DNA from: Hormiphora californensis
Lineage: Eukaryota; Ctenophora; Tentaculata; Cydippida; Pleurobrachiidae
NCBI GenBank assembly: GCA_020137815.1
Contig: CM035356.1
Span: forward strand, 3,961,356 to 4,025,355
Length of the DNA stretch: 64,000 nucleotides
Direction: 5' to 3'
The translations under genes were made by a program, and so were the position numbers. This document shows positions 23,765 through 36,000 of the stretch, piece after piece (position 1 is the first letter of the stretch; each line of letters begins with the position of its first letter). A model generated the notes under the pieces. The model was not told the DNA's origin. It was given only the letters and a program-made list of their open reading frames with translations, and did not search any database.

Positions 23765-24462
23765 ATCTCTCTCTATCTCTATCTCTATCTCTATCTCTAT
23801 CTCCATCTCCATCTCCATCTCTCCATCTCTCCATCTCTCCATCTCTCCATCTCTCCATCTCTCCATCTCTCCATCTCTCCATCTCTCCATCTCTCCATCT
23901 CTCCATCTCTCCATCTCTCCATCTCTCCATCTCTCCATCTCTCCATCTCTCCATCTCTCCATCTCTCCATCTCTCCATCTCTCCATCTCTCCATCTCTCC
24001 ATCTCTCCATCTCTCCATCTCTCCATCTCTCCATCTCTCCATCTCTCCATCTCTCCATCTCTCCATCTCTCCATCTCTCCATCTCTCCATCTCTCCATCT
24101 CTCCATCTCTCCATCTCTCCATCTCTCCATCTCTCCATCTCTCCATCTCTCCATCTCTCCATCTCTCCATCTCTCCATCTCTCCATCTCTCCATCTCTCC
24201 ATCTCTCCATCTCTCCATCTCTCCATCTCTCCATCTCTCCATCTCTCCATCTCTCCATCTCTCCATCTCTCCATCTCTCCATCTCTCCATCTCTCCATCT
24301 CTCCATCTCTCCATCTCTCCATCTCTCCATCTCTCCATCTCTCCATCTCTCCATCTCTCCATCTCTCCATCTCTCCATCTCTCCATCTCTCCATCTCTCC
24401 ATCTCTCCATCTCTCCATCTCTCCATCCCTCTATCCCTCTATCCCTCTATCCCTCTATCTCT
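23670..24462. repeat. 8-bp satellite (CTCCATCT)n, about 600 bp of perfect array
   Basis: A (CT)n/(CTAT)n lead-in from about 23670 becomes TCTCCATC/CTCCATCT units from about 23810 to 24425, then CCCTCTAT units. The perfect part has roughly 75 uninterrupted copies. All six frames through it stay open (for example ERWRDGEM repeated), purely because 8 is not a multiple of 3 and no stop arises; these are not proteins. Confidence 0.97.
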
Positions 24463-24569
24463 CAGATTCTGTTCCGGAAATAAAATTACTGGGCCAACGT
24501 ACTATGAGCTAAACACTTGAGTAGGGGAACCGTTCACAGCCGCTTCTCATCGCCAGCAGATCTTTATTG

Positions 24570-26760
24570 ATGGATTCACAGACCCTGGTAAGTGGTTCTA
24601 GTCTAGAAGTGGGTTAGCATGGATTCACCTCTGGACCCCTACTAAGCAACGTGGACCCCTTCTAACCCACCTCTGAGTCCTTTTACCTCAGCAGTCAGCT
24701 CCCTACTAACTCCCTCTGAAACCTCTCTATTATATCTCACCTCTGGAATCTTCTAACCTACCTTTGAACCCCCTTCTAACCCAACTCTGAACTCCTCCTA
24801 AATCAACTCTTAACCCCTTTAAACCACCTCTTGACCCCTACTAATTACTACCCCACTCCTCGAACCCCTCTAACCCACCCTTCATCCCCTTCTAACAAAT
24901 CTCTCAGCTCCCTAATAACCCACCTCCGGACCTCTTTTAACTTACCTCTCGACCCCTTCTAACCCACCCCTAGTCACCTTCTAACCCACCTCTGGAACTC
25001 TAGTAACTCACCTCTCGACCTCTTCTGACTTCTAACCCACCTCTTGACCCCTTACCCATCTCTCGTACCACTTCTAACCCACCTAACAGACCCCTTCTAA
25101 CCGAACCGTCAGATCCCTTCTAACTCTCCTCTAGACCCCTTCTAACTCACCTCTCATCTCCATCTCTGGACCCCTAGTAACTCACCTCAATCCCTTTTAG
25201 CCCACCTCTCGGCCCCTACTAAGTACTAACCTATTTCTCGTACCCCTTTTAACCCCCTCTATCCCACCTCCCGACCTCTAGTAGAGGTCCTCTACTAACC
25301 CATCCCTCGACCCTTTCTAACCCACCTCTCGACCCCTATTAACTTACGGCCACCCTTGGCCCCTTCTAACCCACATCTGAACCTCATCTGATTTCTAACC
25401 CACCTTTTGACACCGTCTAAGTCACTCTACTAAGTACTTACCCTTCCCTCGACCCCTTCTAACTCACCCCAGGACCCCTTCTAACTCACCTCTAGACCCC
25501 TTCTAACTCACCTCTCAATCCCTTTTAGCCCACCTCTCGACCCCTAATAAATACTAACCCTCCCCTCGACACATTCTAACCCACCTCTTGACCCCTTTTA
25601 AACCACCCCTAAACCCCTTCTAACTCACCTCTTAACCCCTTCTAACCCACCCCTAGACGGACCTCTAGACCTCTTCTAACTCACCTCTCAATCCCTTTTA
25701 GCCCACCTCTCGACCCCTAATATGTACTAACCCTCCCCTTGACACCTTCTAACCCACCTCTTGACCCCTTTTAAACCACCCTTTGAACACTTTTAACCCA
25801 ACTCTAGTCCCATTCTGACCCACCTCTGGACCCCTAGTAACTCACCTCTGTCCCCTTCTAACCCCCTTTTAACCCTTCTTTCCCACCTTCCGACCTCTAC
25901 TAAACCACCTCTCGACCCCTTCTAACCCACCTCTCGACCCCTTCTAACTCATCTTTCAACCCCTCTTAACCCACCTCTCGACGCCTTTTAATCCACCTCT
26001 CGGCCCCTACTAAGTACTAACCCTTCCCTAGACCCCTTCTAACCCACCTCTCGACCCCTTCTAACTCATCTTTCAACCCCTTATAATCCACCTCTCGACC
26101 CCTTTTAATCCACCTCTCGACCCCTAGTAACTCACCTCTTAACCCCTTCTAACTCACCTCTAGACCCCTTCTAACTCACCCTCGACCTCTTCTAACCCAC
26201 CCCTAGGCCATAGACCCCTTCTAACTCACCTCTCAACCCCTTTTTACCCACCTCTCCACCTCTACTAAGTACTTACCCTTCCCTCGACCCCTTCTAACCC
26301 TTCCCTCGACCCCTTCTAACCCACCTCTCGACCCCTTCTAACTCATCTTTCAACCCCTTTTAAACCACCTCTCGACCCCTTTTAATCCACCTCTCGACCC
26401 CTCCGAAGTAGTTACCCTTTCCTCGACCCCTTCTAACCCACCTCTCGACCCATAGTAACTCACCCTGGACCCATTAGCGGTTAGCCTTCTAAGTTTTAAC
26501 CCACCTCTCGTACCCCTTCTAACCCACCTCTTGACCCCCTTTATAACTTACCTCTCGTATCCCTTCCCTCGACCCCTTCTAATTGCTATTACTCACCCAT
26601 CGACCTCTTCTAACCCAACTCTCAACCCCTTCTAACCCACCTCTCGTACCCCTTCTAACCCATCTCTCGTATCACTTTTAACCCACATCTCGACCCCTAC
26701 TAAACCACCCCTCAGTCCCTTCTAACCCATCTCTAGACCCTTTCTAACCCACTGCACCTC
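24570..26760. repeat. About 2.2-kb degenerate minisatellite, unit near 23 bp
   Basis: Unit TTCTAACCCACCTCTCGACC CC, with much variation (TTTTAATCCACC, ACTAAGTACTAACCC variants). Higher-order blocks recur, for example the CTCGACCCCTACTAAGTACT AACCC variant at several positions. It is strongly strand-asymmetric in composition (C/T over G/A). No gene is seen inside. Confidence 0.92.
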
Positions 26761-27900
26761 TCGCCACCTTTTATCCCACCTAGATTGTAACCTAGATGCT
26801 ATCTCTCTATCTAGAGATCCCATATTTGCATCCCTAGATGCCTTCTTTCCATCGCTAAATACTACATCGCTATCAAGACCAACATCGCCATCTCCAATTT
26901 TCGTTTTTAGGTCCTCCACCTCTACCTCCATCTCCATCGCTATCTCTACCTCTATCACTATTTACCATTATATCCATCCTTATCTCCATCGCTATCTACA
27001 TCACCATCTCCAACATACATGTTAGTACCCCACCCTAATTTTAAAGCTACCGGCTACCCCATCCTCATTTATTACCCCATCTCTCAGTTAGCCCACGCTA
27101 CCTCTCACTCTCAACTACTCAGGTACCCGTAGTCTCTGATCTCTGCCATCTTGCCCGCCGGGTACCCCATCCTGCTAGATACCTGTCATATGCTGCTTGC
27201 CCCTAAAACCCTCAGATATATACAAAATTTATCACAACTTGAAACCCCTCAGACGCTACAAAATAACCCCCAGAGCATAGGCTTATGGTTAGTGGTTGGG
27301 CTTTCTTAACAGTGCCTATTTCTTTAGATAGTGGAAGGACCCTAAACGCGGAGATATGGGGCTGGTGGAGAAACAACTCTTCGAATTCAGATTACAGCAC
27401 GTAGCAGCTTGTGGTACACATTTCTGCGATGTACAACAGATTTGCCTCACCTAAACTTGGGTTGCCTATATAGACTCAATCACTGATTCCAGGGTAATTT
27501 GCCCCAAAATATCTGAGGAAGTGGCTCATGTTATTTATGAAACTTATTGAAGTATTTAACATGTTTAATATGTTTCTAATTATGATTTCATGTTTCTTAA
27601 TTTTGCCGGTTACCAAACATTAACCAAACCGTTAAACGGTTACCGTTTTATTTTGTGTGTCACTCTCTGGTACACTTTTGAACTGTGTGGAATCATAACT
27701 GTCGCGCGCGGTACTCTTATGATGGTGCTAGCGGTGCTAAAGTAAGCAGTGTCAGCAATGCTAAAGTAGGCAGTGTCAGCATTAGCCGCGGTATTCGCTC
27801 CAGGCCCCTTATATTATATTATAAGGGGCCTGCAACGTATGCCAATTCGCTCCCTTGATGATTGATCCCTGCCGGGGCTTGCCGCCCATGGGCCCTACTC
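26760..27900. other. Gene-free interval with repeat fragments
   Basis: Holds a decayed CTATCTCCATC array (about 26870-27010), a fragment of the 2.9-kb palindromic element (27040-27190), and the perfect short palindrome GGCCCCTTATATTATATTAT AAGGGGCC near 27804. The latter follows tandem GCTAAAGTAGGCAGTGTCAG units. No coding signal. Confidence 0.6.
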
Positions 27901-27904
27901 GCGG

Positions 27905-28584
27905 GTGCTCTATACTAGGGTTATCGATCTTTGGAATTGGCTTTTCGAGACTTCGGGCGTCCAGCATGAGGACCGGGGGTCTACATGGATTCAGAGAATC
28001 ATATGCGCGCAGGCAGCAACCCTGTGGGCGAGCCGTACGGGCCGATAGTTAATAATAGTTTTTTAAAGTTTTTAAAAGTTAATAAAAGTTATAAATAGTT
28101 AAATTCCAATTTTTTATTTAAGCGACAGGCCGCCGCGCATCAAAATGCAGCGCTTGAAATCGATTTCCGGTTCCTGATAAGCTAGCGACTTTTTCTTGGT
28201 GCCATTGGAAAGATAAAAATTTCATCTTTCCAACGCAACCAGGATAAAGTCTTTATCTTATCAGGAACCGGAGATATGACCAATTAACCAATTGAGTGCG
28301 CGGCGGCCTGTCGCTAAAATAAAAAATTCGACTATAAAAATGCGCGGAACCCTGAAAAAGTTGATTTTTTTCGGCTTTTCAGGGTGCCGCGCAATTTTAA
28401 CTTTTTATAACTTTTATTAACTTTAAAAAACTATTATTAACTATCGGCCCGTACGGCTCGCCCACAGGGTTGCTGCCTACGCGCAAGTGATTCTCTGAAC
28501 CCCTTAAGTCCCCTGGTCATCATGCTGGACGCCCGAACATTCCAGTATGACTTTCGTTGCGCAAATAGATAACCCTACTCTATA
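27905..28584. mobile_element. 680-bp foldback with nested hairpin
   Basis: Outer arms: CGGGCGTCCAGCATGAGGAC ... and GTCATCATGCTGGACGCCCG, with GAGCCGTACGGGCCGATAGT TAATAATAG facing its inverse CTATTATTAACTATCGGCCC. Inside is GCGACAGGCCGCCGCGCAT against GCGCGGCGGCCTGTCGC, and at the centre a hairpin ending CTTATCAGGAACCGG. The left arm has an open frame (27855-28052) that is not a gene. Confidence 0.8.
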
Positions 28585-28587
28585 CTC

Positions 28588-28735
28588 CATTTTTTTTCCA
28601 ACTGTTCACTCCCTAAAGTCGTGCGCGGAATTTTTTTGCGCGTTTATCACATGTTAACGTATAGCGCACACCACCCAAATTCTAATTTTTATTAAATTTC
28701 AGTTTTTGGGTGAACAGTTGAAAAAAAATGGACTT
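28588..28735. mobile_element. MITE family A, copy 2
   Basis: Same ends and interior as 10305-10463: TCCATTTTTTTTCCAACTGT TCACTCCC, then AAAGTCGTGCGCGGAATTTT, CACATGTTAACGTATAGCGC and the closing inverse end. It abuts the foldback on one side and the LINE fragment on the other, so three elements are stacked. Confidence 0.8.
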
Positions 28736-28829
28736 TACCCCCTACGCCCCCGCCGGGGTTGCGCCCATGGGCCCTGTCTGTGGGGGGTTTTCACCCCCAA
28801 GCCACGCCCCGCCCCCTGACCGACGGTCA

Positions 28830-29703
28830 GTGACCGATCTAACTGAGGTAGGCCGCTGGTCAAAGATTAACAACATGAGCCTCAATGAAGACAAGTTTGA
28901 AGTGCTCCAATACACCTTGAATAAAACCTTTCTCCTGAAACAACTTCCCTTTGTATCGGAACTGGACTCATATTACACACTTCAAATTAATCCGAAAGGT
29001 TGTGTTCGAGATCTCGGAATCCAACTTTCAAATAACCTGTCCTGGGAAAACAAATCGGAAAGATGACCACTGATGGTAGAAGGATAAGTGCTTGGGTGTT
29101 ACGTGCCTTCAAGACCAGAGAAAAGAGGACCATGCTGATTCTCTACAAGACGTTGGTACGCAACAAACTTGAATACTGCTGTCCACTCTGGGATTCTGCA
29201 AAAATCTCAGATATTCAAAAAGTTGAGATAGTTCAAAGAAAGTTCACAAAACGAATCCAAGGCATGAGTGAACTCACTTACTGGGAACGACTAAAGAAAC
29301 TAGGGATCCTGTCGCTTCAACGAAGGCGAGATTGCGAGAACGGTACTCCATAATTATGGCCTGGAAAATGGCCAACGGGGAAGCACCGAATAACATTGGT
29401 ATCCGGTTTTACCACAGCGAGCGTCTCGGAAAAAGAGCGGAAGTACCAACATGCCCCACAACTACACAGACATCAGTCGCCACGAAGTATCATAACTCAT
29501 TTGCTTCAAGAGCGACCCGATTATGGAACACTCTCCCGAGGGACGTTAATTTGGCGGAAGACCTACCGTCGTTTAAAGCACTTCTTGGGAAATGGTTGAA
29601 GAGGATGCCGGACAGACCCCCGGTACCTGGATATACCAGACAAAACAATAACTCAATTCTGGACTGGAAACATCTTGTATCCAGGGAGGGGGAGGCTCTG
29701 TGA
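28830..29703 (+). pseudogene. 5'-truncated LINE reverse-transcriptase C-terminus, frameshifted
   Basis: Three overlapping open pieces in shifted frames. The first has VGRWSKINNMSLNEDKFEVL and CVRDLGIQLSNNLSW, the post-YADD thumb region. The second has RTMLILYKTLVRNKLEYCCP LWD and VEIVQRKFTKRI. The third has SFASRATRLWNTLPRDV and ends at 29703. These are hallmarks of the 3' part of CR1/Jockey-type non-LTR elements, where RS.LEY...W.P and LWN.LP are recurrent. No catalytic motif remains; it is a dead fragment just upstream of DLEC1. Confidence 0.8.
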
Positions 29704-30011
29704 GGAGCTGACACCGGTGCAGCATCTGTACAAAGTTATTTACAAGATTACAAGATTACAAGTAACTGCCACCTGCACCCTTAGCCCCAGAAGCACAGGG
29801 ACACGCCAGCCCGGAGGCTCAGCTCTGTCCCTGTGTCCATCCAGCACGATTTTGAAAATTTCCAAATGAAGATTTAAGAATTAAGAGTGCGGGCGGACAG
29901 TTTTTAAAAAAATCTGACTTTAAATTGGGGGATAATCGCTTTCGTAATGAAGTTTTCCCGAAGTTTTATGCAAATTGACACCACGATCGAATTCTATATT
30001 TTAGACTTGAT

Positions 30012-33000
30012 ATGGACCACACTCTACGGGACAAGCGTCCTGTGGGGTGTTCCAAGGAGCCCGGGATGAGACCTGCCCGACCATCGTCTCCACGAAACCA
30101 GGTACTAATCAGCAAATAACAAATCAGGATAAAACTCCGCTAATTATACGCATCTTATTGACACAATTTTCTGATTAACTTATCGGCCCTCAGGACGTTT
30201 CGTATGTGCTTTCCAATGCCTTCGGAGAGCTGTTCTCCAGTGACGTTTTGGAAGACACAACGATTATAAACTTGGAGACAAGCAGGACACACGATGACGA
30301 TTTTCATGACTACTACGTTCAACTTCTCACAGAGGTGGGTACAATTATTTACAAAGGTGTCTGTGTGAAGTAAAATCGTGATAATAGGTAACTGCAAAAG
30401 GGAAGTAGTTGAACCTCCCTCATATCTCTACTGTCCATTCTTCCAACTATTACATCTCTTTATCACCCCTTTCTTTAGATTCGAACGGAGCGCAGTAAAA
30501 GGGTCGAGGAACTTCGGCTAGTGGAGGACCACATGTTGAGTGCTTATAATCTGGCCAAGGAACAAAACCTCAACATTGAGCGTGATGAACGTGCTCTGGG
30601 GATCCCTGAGCGTAAGTACATATATACCCTGCTAACTTAAATAATGCGCCAGTCCCACTAGCGCGCTCTCGATAACCAGCCAGTCCAGCGGCAGATTATT
30701 TCCCACTGGCAGGTTATTTATTTTTAACTCCTATGTTACATTCAAAGTGTGTGTAAATGATCAGTTCTTACTGAAATACAGAGGGAACACTGTTTGGAAG
30801 AGTTACACACTAAATTGGAGAGAAAGAAACAACACATTCCGTCAATTACTCTCTCTTTATCTTCCCTTTTGTTTCACTATCTCAATTCCTCTGTGTTATG
30901 TCTGGCATGCCCCATATCTTGTTATTTCTTTCTCTCTCTCCTTAGTAACTGTTACCAAACAATGTACACTCAATTGAGAGATGTTTTTGACTGTTTCTCA
31001 GTTCTCTTTGTGTGTTTTGATTAGTGTTCTCTCTCTTGTTAGTGTGTAATACTTGTAACAAACAACTAAAGCAGGGTATATAACCTATAAACTCTTGCCA
31101 CAGACGCGTTATAGGTTTAAACCCCTCCGCCTCTCCCTCGGCTACGCCTCGGGATCGTCGTCGTGATTTAAACCAGTTTATCCGCCAGTGGCGGATAAAC
31201 TACAGCTACCTTCTCCCAGCGGCGCGCTGGGAGAAAGGTATCTGAAATAACGCGCCACTGGCAAGAGTTTATACCTCATATAATGTTCGTTGTCCGAACC
31301 GGGCGTGATATTACATTCATGTAGTATGACATAATATATGTTAGATACTTTAACTAACCCCGCTGTTTTAAGTATTTTATAACTGTTGTATTACCCCACG
31401 CAGTATTTATCAATAAGTATACCTCTCTCAGGGCACGTTGGTATGTCTTCCTACCTGGATAATGACCTGCTAAGCCGTTACAACCTCCTAACCCCGTCCT
31501 CCTATTTGAGGCCATCTCCACCATCCCTGGAATCCCCAACAATCCCTGACCTCCCTCACTTCATGAGAAACACCGAGGTATATTGGTATATAATTTGGGG
31601 TAATTAACTCTTTAATTGAGGGTAATTAGTTGTACAGTACAGGAAACTACTGCATGGAGGTCTAATAGCTTCCCATTCCCGTTGTTGTGATGTAGTTGTA
31701 TTATTACGCTCCAGTTGCAGATTGGAGGCTGGCGCCAGTTTCTGGCGCCAGCCTCCAATCTGCAACTGGCGCAAGCTGGGAGAGTCCCTGTGCGCGCGAA
31801 ATATCTTCGTTGACTAGCAGGGTTTTCGATGTGATTTGCATCTAGAGTGGCGCGCGCGGCAGTGTCAGCAGTGTCAGCAGGGGCCTGCCTCATTGTAACT
31901 AACTTCGGTCGCAAAATCTCTAACTGGACCCTTTTGTTAACTTTTATGTACTTGATGTATAGGGTATGCCGGGACAATTTAGACCACCGGGGAATTTGAT
32001 ACGTTTCTCACTTAGTAAAGCTATTTTACTGGGTAGAACTATTTTAGGTGTACATACAAAGGTAAGGAATTCAATACACACATAAAAACCGTACACACTA
32101 GGGACCCCACACAGCGTCTGCTGCAGCTAAGGGGCCCTGAAAACCTGATAGAAGGCTAGTAAAATACTGCAAAAGCCTCGACACGGAAATTTAAGTACTA
32201 AAGAGAGGGGGTAGAAAATACCTGGCGGACTGGCGGCTATCCCGAGGGTGGAGCAGCCCCATATCTCGGACTGTGAACATGAACAGAGTGGGAAGGGATG
32301 GGGGGGGGGAGGTGTAGAGTGTACTATAGAACGTTACTGGGTACAATGGATTCAATAAGGTGTTTCTTAGTGAGACGGACAAACTCAGTCAAAGATTCAC
32401 TCTGTCTGATAGGGTAGGGTAGCTTATTCCACAAGTCAGTGACCCGGTGAAAAAAGCTAGTCCTAAGAGCCCTATGAGTGTTCGTATTGTAGGCAGACAT
32501 GAAAACTAGAGTCGTTCTGTCACGACCTTCCCGAATGTCAGTATTCTGACGGGTGGCCCTGAGTGTGCTGGGGTTGATCGGTTGAATGTACTGAGGGACA
32601 GTGATGCTAATCATACCATACACAATCTTGTAAAACAATCTGAGATCGTTAAACTCGAAAAGCTGCCTAAACGGGAGAAGGTTCAAACTCAGGAGATGAT
32701 CTACATACTCGTCATTAGTATACGAGGCAAGTGGTTCATTTCTGATCCATTTTACAACCCGTTTTTGTAGCAATTCAAGTGACTTCAGGCTACCAGCATT
32801 CACACACGACCAGACCTGATTACAGTGCTCAACTAACGATCTCACCATGGATAGATACAGAGTCCTCTTACAAGAACTCCTATAGAGGAAATAACAAGTC
32901 CTGCGGAGCAGGTTGAACTTAAACGACATGGATGTTATAATGGAGTCACAGTGAGAGTTGAAATCTAAAGTGCTGTTGATGACAATACCCAGGTCACGTT

Positions 33001-36000
33001 GGTTAGTGACATACTCCAGAGCCACCCCTCCAAGAGAGTAGAAGTACTTGTGGAAGGGGAGGCTACTGAATGGGTTAGATGACTGGGTGGTAGGGCTGAT
33101 GACACTCAGAACCTGGCACTTAGCTGGGTGGAACCGCATCATGCTCCGAATTGACCAATCATACAAGGCATCAATTGACTTCTGAAGTTCAAAATGATCA
33201 CTCATACTGTCTATTCTGCGCCAGATCTTGGTGTCATCAGCATACAAGGAGATGTTAGTCCCAGGTGAAGTTTCGTTAAAAATATCGTTAATAAACAGGA
33301 CAAACAATACAGGACCTAAGATGGATCCCTGGGGTACACCAGAGGCCACCGGAAGGATATCAGAGCTCTCACCATCAATAACAACTTTCTGACATCTACC
33401 CTTCAGGTAGCTCCTAATGAGTCCCAGCAACTGACCACCCACACCAAAACCCAGCTTCAGCTTACTCAGTATCAAATCATGATTACAAGAATCGAAGGCA
33501 CGGGAGAAGTCAAAATATATAACATCTACCCTCGCCCTCGCGTCTAATGCTTCTGCCAGATTGTGGGTGAATGGAATAAGTTGTGTGGTACAGGATCTAC
33601 CTCCTAGAAAACCATGCTGACGGGGGATCTAAGTGGGGGGAACAGACATCTAAAATCTTAGGCTTGACAATCCTCTCCAGGACCTTAGAAACGAGAGAAA
33701 GTAGAGATATGGGTCTATAGTTAGCCACGTCTCTCCGATCTCCTTTTTTAAAGACAGGTACTATTGAGGCAAGCTTCCAAGCGTCGGGAAATGTACCCAC
33801 CCTAGCACAATTGTTATACAGTAACCAGAGGGGGTAAGTGAGAGACCCAGCACAGTTTTTGAGGACTCTGCCAGGTATCCCATCATCCCCGCAGGCCTTA
33901 GAACTATCAATAGATGCAAGGGCAGTATACACTTCGTTATAGGTGAAGAACACTGAGCTCTCAGACTCATCTACCTCAATATCGTAGCTACTAGGAGCAG
34001 TGAAATGTGAGACAAGATGGTTGTTGAACAGGTTCGCCTTACCAGAGGGATCAGACCTATACACACCGTCACTAAATACGCTCTCGGGGATACGCAGGGT
34101 CTTACTGGACAACTTAACATGAGACCAGAACCTCTTGGTGATACCACACCCAGAATCAACATCAAAATAGTCGTTCATTCTAGATGAGATAACCCTCTTT
34201 AGGTTTTTTCTAGCCCCATAATAAGCTGCCTTATTCTCAGGAGAGGGGTTGCCACTGAGACGAGATCTCAGGGTCTCCTTCCTGTTTCTAGCTCTCACCA
34301 CATCACGATCATCATGCCACGACGGGGTGAAAGGGTTTCTCACACGCTTCTTGGGGATGTACTTCTCACACAGACTAACAATTACTCTCCTCACATTCTC
34401 CCAGGAATCGTTGATATTAACACTAATAAGCCGATCCCAGTTCACCATGCCAAGCGCGACATTCAGTGGGACGGGGTCGAACTTTCTAAAGTCATAACGG
34501 AATCTGGCGGGACGACTACTCCGGTTGAAACTTAGATTAATATTAAATCTCAGCCCGTAGTGATCAGAACAACACACCTCATTCACATCACAAACTGACA
34601 ACTGTCCAACAAGATCCGGGCAGTTGGTAAACAACAAATCTAAGGTGTTACCAGAGACATGTGTAGGGGACATAACAAGCTGGGAATGACCTAGTTCACC
34701 ACAGAGAAAATCAACAAACTCACCTTCAAGGGCATTCTTAGTGGTGCCATCGGGCCAGGAGATCCCTGGCAGGTTGAAATCACCGACTAAGAAATGCCGC
34801 TTGAAACTCCTGGTTTTGGCCAGGTTCAACAAATAACTTTTAACATTGGACAGGTTAACAGATGTTAACGAACTAACTCGGTAAAATGTGGTGATGCAGA
34901 AACTTATGTTGGTACTACAGTTGAAAACAACACTGAGAATCTCTGCCTGGGTACTAAAGCGGTCAAACCTTATAACTAGATAGAGAAAGATCTTCCTTAT
35001 GCGCTATGAGCACCCCACCACCATTGGCCCTAAACTTCTTGGGTTGGTCGGGGTCAAAGGGATGGGTGGCAGCACAGCGATCCAGTCTAAACACTTTGTA
35101 CCCATTAGAGAATATCTCACTAGGCTTGATATTGCTTTTCAACCATGTCTCGTTAATGACTATGATATCAGGCTTGTGAGTGTAGATGAAGTCCTGGAAT
35201 TCTAGAACCTTGCTCACAGCCAGGTCAGGAGAGGTCTGACTAAGGTTAGCAGTGTGAACAAAGCCCCGAACATTGTTATAGAGCACACTCAGAGAACGAG
35301 GTCCTGGGTTGGCAATACTGGGGTTACAGACAAACAGCATGAGGAAGTTCATCACACACAAGAAGAGAGAAATCACAATACGGGACGTACCGTGATCTCT
35401 CTGTCTGGTGGCAAAGATGATGATACACACTAGATTAACATTAGGTCTAATAGTACACAGGGGATGGGAAGGGGGGAGGAGGGGCAGAACGGCTGGGGTT
35501 ACCGTGGGGGATGGGTTAGTGATAGACAGGTGAGCAAAGAAACAGAGTGAAACGATAAACGTGTACATGAACAGTCCGAGAATGAGGCCACATACCAGTT
35601 CGAGGAAAGCCGCAAGGTCCGCAGGTCCTTCTAGATTCCCCTGGTTAACACATCTAGAGACATAAACACATTTTCCAATCCTCTCTCTATATAACTCTAA
35701 ACAGATTGGTATTAGTGGCGAGAAGGGGGGCTACCCGTGTACAGGTAAAAACAGTTTAGTGGGGGCAAGAAGGGGGCGGACCGGGGTAAACAGCGAGGTA
35801 GGTAGAGCAAAACGGGTTAGGGAACGACCAGCAAGTAGAGGGTTTGGGGAGTGGGGATCAGATAATCAAACTCGAGTAAATATCAAATTAAATATTCAAT
35901 CACTGTGAGAGTAAAAACTGAGAATCTTAACTTGTTACCAAAAAGGGAACAAAACACAGTCCAGCTAAAAATAGACACTATAGCTCCACCCTCCCCAACA

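Noticed and set aside
23648-24520. Long open frames of up to 319 codons in several frames (repeats of ERWRDGEM and HLSISPSL)
   Set aside because: They are translations of a perfect 8-bp satellite. An 8-bp unit without stops is open in every frame, and there is no start context or unique sequence.
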